Made by a program: the position numbers and the translations under genes. Under the pieces are notes generated by a model. The model ran no database searches, was not told where the DNA came from, and saw nothing but the letters and a program-made list of their open reading frames with translations. Below, in pieces: positions 1-5,063 of a stretch of 5,063 nucleotides of DNA; the stretch's first letter is position 1, and every line of letters begins with the position of its first letter. This DNA is from Verrucomicrobiota bacterium. Its GTDB lineage: Bacteria > Verrucomicrobiota > Verrucomicrobiia > Chthoniobacterales > UBA10450. The stretch spans positions 5,375 through 10,437 of the forward strand of contig QHRI01000313.1 of NCBI GenBank assembly GCA_003221375.1, in the 5' to 3' direction.

Positions 1-384
1 CCGTGGTGCTCCAATTGCCAGGCGGAATTGAAGAGCGGCGGCTGGCTCAAGACCGTCAAAGACAATCCACAAGTAAAATTCTATTTCGTTTCGGTCTGGA
101 ATAATGGCGAGGACGGCCGTGCGATGTTGCAGAAATTCCAAATCGCAGACCAACCGAATGTCTCCATTCTAGCCGACTCAGGTCCGCGCAAAGGGGAGAA
201 CAAAATCAAGCAATTTGCCGGGATGCCACTCACGTGGATTCCTACGACCTGGATTTACAAAGGCGGCGATCTCCGCTACGCACTGAACTACGGCGAAGTC
301 CGTTTCGATGTGCTCCAAAAATTCCTTGAAGACAGTAAATCGGAATGGTCGCATAAAGGCGAACCGCCGATAGCCTCCCCTTAA
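1..384 (+). CDS. Thioredoxin-fold (TlpA/redoxin-like) protein, 5'-truncated by the window edge
   Basis: The reading frame is open from base 1 and gives 127 residues before TAA at 382-384. The fragment begins Pro-Trp-Cys-Ser-Asn-Cys-Gln, so a thioredoxin-type WCxxC motif sits at bases 4-18, with cysteines at 7-9 and 16-18. An Ile-Pro-Thr-Thr segment at fragment residues 80-83 fits the conserved cis-proline loop facing the active site, and the order of beta strands and helices matches the second half of a thioredoxin domain. The TTG at 28 would cut off the CxxC, so it is not the start; the true start and any signal peptide or lipobox lie outside the window. The WCSNC variant in place of WCGPC resembles TlpA/ResA-like thiol reductases or redoxins more than classical cytoplasmic thioredoxin. 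The cystathionine beta-synthase gene starts 9 bases downstream, suggesting co-transcription. The fold is secure; substrate and cell compartment are not visible. Confidence 0.85.
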   Translation, partial: PWCSNCQAELKSGGWLKTVKDNPQVKFYFVSVWNNGEDGRAMLQKFQIADQPNVSILADSGPRKGENKIKQFAGMPLTWIPTTWIYKGGDLRYALNYGEVRFDVLQKFLEDSKSEWSHKGEPPIASP

Positions 385-393
385 AAATTCGCA

Positions 394-1809
394 ATGGTCG
401 AAACTCCAACCGTTCCCCAAACCAGTTCCAAGCGTCCGCCTCAAATCCTGTCATTAATCGGCGACACGCCCCTCGTGGAGATTACGCAACTGGAGACCGG
501 TCCATGTCAGCTTTTTCTCAAACTTGAGAATCAGAATCCAGGCGGCTCGATCAAGGACCGGATTGCGCTCTCGATGATCGAAGCGGCAGAGGACGAAGGG
601 AAATTGCGGCCCGGGGGCACGGTGGTTGAAGCCACGGCAGGCAACACCGGTCTGGGCCTTGCGCTGGTCGCGGGCGCGAAAGGTTACCGCGTGCTGCTGG
701 TGATTCCCGACAAAATGTCGCAGGAAAAAATCTCGCATGTCAAAGCGCTCGGGGCCGAAGTACGGATCACTCGTTCGGACGTGACGCGCGGACATCCTGA
801 ATATTACCAGGATGTGGCTGCACGACTTGCCGAAGAAATCCCGGGCGCGTTCTATGTGAACCAATTCGGCAATCCTGCAAATCCTCTCGCGCACGAGCGC
901 ACGACAGGCCCGGAAATTTGGGAACAAATGCGGCACGATGTTGATGCGATTGTTGTGGGAGTCGGTTCCGGGGGGACGCTGACCGGTCTCGGTCGATTTT
1001 TCAACCGCGTTAAACCGCGGCGCGGCATCGAAATGGTTCTGGCCGATCCAAAAGGTTCTATCCTTCACGAATATGTTAAGTCAGACAAACTGCTCGAAGC
1101 AGGAAGCTGGGCAGTGGAAGGCATTGGCGAGGATTTCATTCCTGAGATCGCCGACATGTCGTTGGTGACGGAAGCATTCGAGATTGATGACGCGGAAAGT
1201 TTCGCGACAGTGCGCGAGCTATTGCGCAAAGAAGGAATTTTCGGCGGATCATCCACAGGTACGCTCGTCGCCGGGGCATTGCGTTACTGCCGTCAACAGA
1301 CGAAGCCGAAACGAGTCGTCACCTTCGTGGTCGATACAGGCAACAAATATCTTTCCAAGATGTACGACGATTTCTGGATGGCGGAGCAAGGTTTCATTCA
1401 TCGTCCGCCGCATGGCGATTTAAGCGATCTGATCTCGCATCGTTACGAGGCCGGCGAAGTAGTTTCCGTCGGGCCGACGGACACTTTGCTGACCGCGTTT
1501 AAACGGATGCGCGACGCCGATGTCTCGCAGCTTCCCGTTGTCGATCAACATGGACGTGCGCTCGGGCTTCTCGATGAATCCGATGTGCTTGTGAAAGTGC
1601 ACCGCGATCCGTCGCATTTTAATGATCCGGTCAAAAAAGCGATGACGTCCAAGCTCGAAATACTCTCACCAAAAGCGACGATCAAGGATCTTCTCGATGT
1701 GTTTGATCGGGGACGCGTCGCCATCGTAATGGAAGACAACAAATTCCTCGGACTGGTCACGCGTTCCGATCTGCTCTCGTATTTGCGGTTGCACATGCCG
1801 AAGCAGTGA
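394..1809 (+). CDS. cbs: Cystathionine beta-synthase (PLP domain plus two CBS domains)
   Basis: This 471-residue protein is a fold type II PLP enzyme predicted to condense L-serine with L-homocysteine to cystathionine, the first step of reverse transsulfuration in the cytoplasm. Visible hallmarks are the PLP lysine in PGGSIKDR (K54), TAGNTG at 81-86, the phosphate-binding GVGSGGTLTG loop at 189-198, and GGSSTG at 284-289. EGIGEDFIP near 242-250 and the DDFWMAEQGF segment near 325-334 match cystathionine beta-synthase better than plain cysteine synthase. Two CBS domains follow, at about 350-400 and 412-466. In eukaryotic enzymes such domains bind S-adenosylmethionine; ligand binding here is inference. 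The short N-terminus lacks the haem-binding extension of the animal enzyme. No clear Shine-Dalgarno precedes the ATG, which lies 9 bases after the upstream stop, so translation may depend on reinitiation. An O-acetylserine-using or H2S-producing activity cannot be excluded. Confidence 0.92.
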   Translation: MVETPTVPQTSSKRPPQILSLIGDTPLVEITQLETGPCQLFLKLENQNPGGSIKDRIALSMIEAAEDEGKLRPGGTVVEATAGNTGLGLALVAGAKGYRVLLVIPDKMSQEKISHVKALGAEVRITRSDVTRGHPEYYQDVAARLAEEIPGAFYVNQFGNPANPLAHERTTGPEIWEQMRHDVDAIVVGVGSGGTLTGLGRFFNRVKPRRGIEMVLADPKGSILHEYVKSDKLLEAGSWAVEGIGEDFIPEIADMSLVTEAFEIDDAESFATVRELLRKEGIFGGSSTGTLVAGALRYCRQQTKPKRVVTFVVDTGNKYLSKMYDDFWMAEQGFIHRPPHGDLSDLISHRYEAGEVVSVGPTDTLLTAFKRMRDADVSQLPVVDQHGRALGLLDESDVLVKVHRDPSHFNDPVKKAMTSKLEILSPKATIKDLLDVFDRGRVAIVMEDNKFLGLVTRSDLLSYLRLHMPKQ

Positions 1810-1856
1810 ACCGTTGACTACGCGGACAACGTGGATTGATCCCAGCGTTTCCTAGC

Positions 1857-1944
1857 TGTCATGTTGAGCGACGAAACATCTTTGGCTTTTCTCCGCACAC
1901 TGAGAACAAGCAATCTGAGATTCTTCCCTTCTCTCAGAATGACA
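1857..1944. repeat. Imperfect inverted repeat resembling a dispersed intergenic palindrome
   Basis: The left arm TGTCATGTTGAGCG (1857-1870) pairs with the right arm CTCTCAGAATGACA (1931-1944) at 11 of 14 positions. The similarity continues inward less perfectly: ACGAAACATCT on the left against the complement of AGATTCTTCCCTT on the right. About 45-60 bases separate the arms. The sequence resembles the TGTCATTCTGAGCGAAGCGAAGAATCT-type elements that recur between genes in many Acidobacteriota and Verrucomicrobiota; that comparison is from memory. It lies in the spacer between the beta-synthase and the gamma-lyase, so the RNA could fold into a long hairpin. There is no U-run, so it is not a classical terminator. 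Copy number in the genome cannot be judged from one window. Confidence 0.6.
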
Positions 1945-1971
1945 AAGCGCCGGTCACAATTTTGATGTTTT

Positions 1972-1998
1972 ATCCGCGATATTCGCGTCATCCGCGGT
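1972..1998. repeat. Three tandem 9-base units (ATCCGCG type)
   Basis: The units ATCCGCGAT, ATTCGCGTC and ATCCGCGGT follow one another without gaps at 1972-1980, 1981-1989 and 1990-1998. The first seven bases are identical in units 1 and 3, with one change in unit 2. The array ends 14 bases before the ATG of the gamma-lyase gene. It resembles ATCCGTG/ATCTGTGG-type strings that I recall before genes in Verrucomicrobiota and Planctomycetota. It may be a dispersed element or a protein-binding site; nothing here decides between these. Confidence 0.5.
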
Positions 1999-2006
1999 TA
2001 GATTGA

Positions 2007-3090
<1,084 letters not shown>

Positions 3091-3099
3091 TCACGCATT

Positions 3100-3118
3100 G
3101 AACCACATTCCGTGGTCC
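3100..3118. terminator. Possible weak hairpin between convergent genes
   Basis: GAACCAC (3100-3106) and GTGGTCC (3112-3118) can pair at 6 of 7 positions around a 5-base loop. The hairpin lies in the 41-base gap between the gamma-lyase stop and the stop of the convergent cupin gene, where a bidirectional terminator would be expected. The stem is short and no T-run follows on either strand, so this is only a candidate. Confidence 0.25.
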
Positions 3119-3131
3119 CGCTACGTCCCCA

Positions 3132-3488
3132 TCATTCCATGTCCACTCGGTCTGCTTTCATGGAAGGCGCAGAGATAACCAGGAAAACCACGTCCTCCTC
3201 AGATCTGTTCATGAATTTGTGGTGGACACCGGGGCCCACTTCAATTCCGGAACCGGCTGGAATTTGGTGCTCCCTTTCTTCGGTTCCAACAACCGCGGTG
3301 CCTGAAAGCACATAAAAGAATTGCCGCGCTTCATTGTGATAGTGACGGGTCTCCCGAGCGCCGGGCGGAACTCTTTCTTCAACGACACTTAGTCCTGGAG
3401 TATCGATCAGCCGCCATCCGTCGCATACGTTTGCCCACGTGTAGTGCCGCGCAGACGATCTCGAAACGGGAGCGGTTCGGTCACTCAT
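3132..3488 (-). CDS. Small single-domain cupin protein (118 aa)
   Basis: This is a single conserved beta-barrel cupin domain. Motif 1 is seen as G43-x5-H49-x-H51-x4-Q56-x6-G63, with Gln where the usual metal-ligand Glu stands. Motif 2 is G79-x5-GPG-x2-H90-x3-N94. The three histidines and the Gln could still hold a divalent metal. The ATG at 3488 was chosen because it starts at the protein MSDRT, overlaps the stop of the upstream cupin by 8 bases (ATGAGTGA), and has GGAG 10 bases upstream (3499-3502). A longer in-frame start at 3557 would lie deep inside the upstream gene. The overlap implies translational coupling and a shared function. Small cupins include isomerases, dioxygenases, sugar-binding and regulatory proteins; the sequence does not say which this is. 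There is no signal peptide, so it is probably cytoplasmic. Confidence 0.85.
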   Translation of the reverse strand: MSDRTAPVSRSSARHYTWANVCDGWRLIDTPGLSVVEERVPPGARETRHYHNEARQFFYVLSGTAVVGTEEREHQIPAGSGIEVGPGVHHKFMNRSEEDVVFLVISAPSMKADRVDME

Positions 3489-3849
3489 GCGCGTATTTCT
3501 CCGCACCGAGAAAGTGAAGAGAAACATAAGGTTCATCGCCCACGACCCAGCTGTCATGACCGGGACCGATGTAAAAGATGTCCCCAGGCTTCATCACGTA
3601 AGATCTTCCATCCGCCATGGCGCATGCAGCTTGCCCGGATATCACCATGCCAATGTGCTCCACCTGACAAAGGGCAGTCCCCGCAACTGGTGCGACGTGT
3701 TGCGACCATTTCCAGCCGGGTTCGTATGTCGCCCGGCCAATCGTCATTCCGCCAATTTTGATGAGTTCGAATTGTCCTTTTTCAAAAGTCCGAACCTCAT
3801 CGGGTTTCTGAAATCGCTTAATTAAGAAGTCAACGTAATCAGGAAGCAT
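3481..3849 (-). CDS. Small cupin-domain protein of the EPGWKWSxHV type (122 aa)
   Basis: The protein is one cupin barrel. Residues 12-34 (RFQKPDEVRTFEKG through KIGG) lead into EPGWKWSQHV (43-52), PVAGTALCQ (54-62), H65 and the turn VISG (69-72), then PGD (88-90), GPGHDSW (95-101) and VVGDEP (102-107). I recognise this arrangement from widespread uncharacterised bacterial cupins. H51, H65 and H98 are candidate metal ligands, although the spacing departs from the classical motif 1. The ATG at 3849 is preferred because family similarity begins shortly after it; the Shine-Dalgarno is poor. Its stop overlaps the start of the next cupin by 8 bases. It lies 71 bases downstream of the aldo/keto reductase on the same strand, so it may be the distal part of that operon or have its own promoter. 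Biochemical function is unknown. Confidence 0.87.
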   Translation of the reverse strand: MLPDYVDFLIKRFQKPDEVRTFEKGQFELIKIGGMTIGRATYEPGWKWSQHVAPVAGTALCQVEHIGMVISGQAACAMADGRSYVMKPGDIFYIGPGHDSWVVGDEPYVSLHFLGAEKYAHE

Positions 3850-3920
3850 GGTACTAACCGGGTTGATATTGTTAGAAAGTTACGTGGCACCGACTCATTA
3901 ACATTCTCTTAAAAATCTGA

Positions 3921-4898
3921 TTATTCGAATCCGGCAATGGGGTGAGTCACATATGGCGCCTCGAGATCTTTGATTTCGGCGTCAGATAGTTTCACGTCCA
4001 CAGCCGCCACGGCATCTTCGAGATGGTGAGATTTGGTTGCACCAACGATCGGCGCCGTCACCGCAGGCTTGTGCAACAGCCACGCCAGCGCGATCTGAGC
4101 ATGGGGAATGCCTCGCGCCTTGGCGATTTCTCCGACACGATCAATTACTGGTTTGTCCAGTTCCTCAGTCGCGGAGTAAAGTTTCTTGCCGTACTCGTCG
4201 GTTTGACCGCGCACTGTGCTCGGCTGCGTTTCCCACGCGCGAGCAAGGCGACCGCGCGCCAGTGGGCTCCACGGCAACACACCGATGCCCTCGGCCAGGC
4301 AAAGAGGTAACATCTCACGTTCCTCCTCGCGATTCAGCAGGTTGTAATGCGGCTGCATCGAAACGAAGCGCGTCCAACTGTGAAGGTCGGCCAGGTAAAG
4401 CGCCTTGCAGAATTGCCAGGCAAACATTGATGACGCCCCGATGTAACGGACCTTTCCCGACTTCATGACGTCGTGGAGCGCTTCGAGGGTCTCTTCAATC
4501 GGCGTGTCATAATCCCAACGGTGGATCTGATAAAGATCGACATAATCCATCCCAAGCCGCCGCAGACTGTGGTCGATCTCTGTCATGATCGCTTTGCGAG
4601 ATAATCCTCGCCCGTTCACATCGGGCCGCATTGGGAAATAGACTTTGCTCGCAATGACCATCTCATCGCGTTTCGCAAAATCGCGTATCGCCCGGCCCAA
4701 GACTTCTTCGCTCCTGCCGTCTCCATACATGTTGGCCGTGTCAAAAAAGTTAATGCCAAGTTCGAGCGCGCGTTTAATGAACGGCCGGCCTTGTTCCTCA
4801 TTCAGGCCCCACTTTCTCTCCTCTAGTCCGTAACTCATGCAGCCCAGACAGATTCGCGATACTTTCAGCCCCGTCTTGCCAAGGTTTGTGTAATTCAT
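3921..4898 (-). CDS. yajO: Aldo/keto reductase, YajO-like (325 aa)
   Basis: This complete NADPH-dependent aldo/keto reductase is a cytoplasmic TIM barrel that reduces aldehydes or ketones. The catalytic tetrad is visible as D53 and Y58 in FFDTANMYGDG, K85 in IASKVYF, and H126 in LYQIHRWD. The GATK segment at 286-289 fits the cofactor 2'-phosphate loop. Long blocks match E. coli YajO as I remember it: LGKTGLKVSRICLGCM, SLRRLGMDYVDLYQIHRWD, TPIEETLEAL, EEEREMLPLC and SPLARGRL. Length (325 against about 324) also agrees. The ATG at 4898 was chosen because AAGGAG lies 10 bases upstream (4909-4914) and family homology starts at MNYTNLG. An open extension to 5024 is arginine-rich and overlaps the transporter gene, so it is rejected. 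The transporter stop is 17 bases upstream, implying one operon. YajO has been linked to 1-deoxyxylulose 5-phosphate formation; whether that holds here is unknown, and the physiological substrate is uncertain. Confidence 0.93.
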   Translation of the reverse strand: MNYTNLGKTGLKVSRICLGCMSYGLEERKWGLNEEQGRPFIKRALELGINFFDTANMYGDGRSEEVLGRAIRDFAKRDEMVIASKVYFPMRPDVNGRGLSRKAIMTEIDHSLRRLGMDYVDLYQIHRWDYDTPIEETLEALHDVMKSGKVRYIGASSMFAWQFCKALYLADLHSWTRFVSMQPHYNLLNREEEREMLPLCLAEGIGVLPWSPLARGRLARAWETQPSTVRGQTDEYGKKLYSATEELDKPVIDRVGEIAKARGIPHAQIALAWLLHKPAVTAPIVGATKSHHLEDAVAAVDVKLSDAEIKDLEAPYVTHPIAGFE

Positions 4899-4908
4899 TG
4901 CGTCGTCT

Positions 4909-4914
4909 CTCCTT
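4909..4914 (-). promoter_or_regulatory. Strong Shine-Dalgarno for the aldo/keto reductase
   Basis: The minus strand reads AAAAAGGAGAG just before the ATG at 4898, with 10 bases between AAGGAG and the start. It lies inside the 17-base gap after the transporter stop and decides the reductase start. Most other genes in the window have weak or no such site. Confidence 0.8.
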
Positions 4915-4915
4915 T

Positions 4916-5063
4916 TTAATCGTTCGCGCTTCGTTTCAAAGCGACTCCAGCTATCACTGCGCCGACGCCGCCTACTTCGGAAATGGAGGGAATCTGTCGC
5001 AGAACGACGATCCCTACCAGGCACGCTGTCGCAGGCAACAGCGACAACATAAGAGCAAAAGTG
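4916..5063 (-). CDS. EamA/DMT-family transporter, C-terminal end (N-terminus beyond the window edge)
   Basis: From the right edge a minus-strand frame runs 48 codons to TAA at 4916-4918. It reads FALMLSLLPATACLVGIVVL, then RQIPSISEVGG, then VGAVIAGVALKR and a short polar tail. This is a hydrophobic segment, a short polar loop with Gln-Ile-Pro and Glu, and a second hydrophobic segment. The layout matches the last two membrane helices of EamA/RhtA-type drug/metabolite exporters, where the SLLPATAALVG and ELxGxxLVxxGVAL patterns are typical. The protein would be an inner-membrane exporter of amino acids or other metabolites; the substrate cannot be told from the tail. The gene is cut by the window edge, not visibly broken. 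It is followed after 17 bases by the aldo/keto reductase, probably in the same transcript. Confidence 0.8.
   Translation of the reverse strand, partial: TFALMLSLLPATACLVGIVVLRQIPSISEVGGVGAVIAGVALKRSAND

Noticed and set aside
28..384. TTG at 28 as the start of the thioredoxin-fold gene
   Set aside because: The same frame is open back to base 1 and includes the WCSNC active-site motif, so the gene is cut by the window edge.
454..1068. Long minus-strand open frame inside the beta-synthase gene
   Set aside because: It is antisense to a strongly conserved enzyme and its product is rich in Arg, Phe and His with no recognisable domain. It is a shadow of the real gene.
3489..3557. Longer start for the distal cupin at 3557
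   Set aside because: It would overlap the upstream cupin by about 77 bases and adds residues unlike the family. The ATG at 3488 has a GGAG site and the typical short stop-start overlap.
3112..3825. Plus-strand open frames across the cupin region
   Set aside because: They lie opposite two clear cupin genes, lack recognisable domains and have low-complexity composition.
3850..3920. Promoter or small RNA between the reductase and the cupins
   Set aside because: The 71 bases hold some AT-rich stretches and a tiny AACCGGGTT palindrome (3856-3864), but no convincing -35/-10 pair, terminator or stable structure.
4023..4468. Plus-strand open frames opposite the aldo/keto reductase
   Set aside because: They are antisense to a complete conserved enzyme, and the products are Arg/Pro/Ala-rich without recognisable motifs.
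4899..5024. N-terminal extension of the aldo/keto reductase to an ATG at 5024
   Set aside because: The added residues are arginine-rich with no family similarity, overlap the transporter gene, and a strong Shine-Dalgarno precedes the ATG at 4898.

Overview
The window is about 5 kb of ordinary-looking bacterial chromosome with moderate GC and dense genes. The coding style and two intergenic elements suggest a soil or freshwater member of Verrucomicrobiota, Acidobacteriota or a similar phylum. Those elements are an imperfect palindrome of the TGTCATTCTGAG type and an ATCCGCG-type nonamer array. The phylum call is inference with low to moderate confidence; no rRNA or other marker gene is present.

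The left half (1-3090, plus strand) concerns sulfur and redox metabolism. It opens with the 3' part of a thioredoxin-fold protein, whose CxxC motif lies right at the window edge. Nine bases later comes a complete cystathionine beta-synthase: a PLP domain followed by two C-terminal CBS domains. A 203-base spacer follows, holding the palindrome and the nonamer array. Next is a cystathionine gamma-lyase/gamma-synthase family gene that is broken in this sequence: about 86 bases are missing just after the conserved NPTR motif. The loss shifts the frame and removes the segment that normally carries the SGMAA-type PLP phosphate-binding loop. If intact, the beta-synthase and gamma-lyase would form the reverse transsulfuration route (homocysteine to cystathionine to cysteine).

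The right half (3132-5063, minus strand) converges on the first block. In transcription order it holds the C-terminal end of an EamA/DMT-type membrane transporter that runs off the right edge, a complete YajO-like aldo/keto reductase 17 bases behind it with a strong Shine-Dalgarno, a 71-base gap, and two small single-domain cupins that overlap by 8 bases. Close spacing suggests a transporter-reductase operon that may continue into the translationally coupled cupin pair.

I see no defence system, CRISPR array, transposase, tRNA or rRNA, and nothing amounting to a new biological system. The most notable points are the internal deletion in the transsulfuration gene, the repeat-bearing spacer before it, and the overlapping cupin pair.
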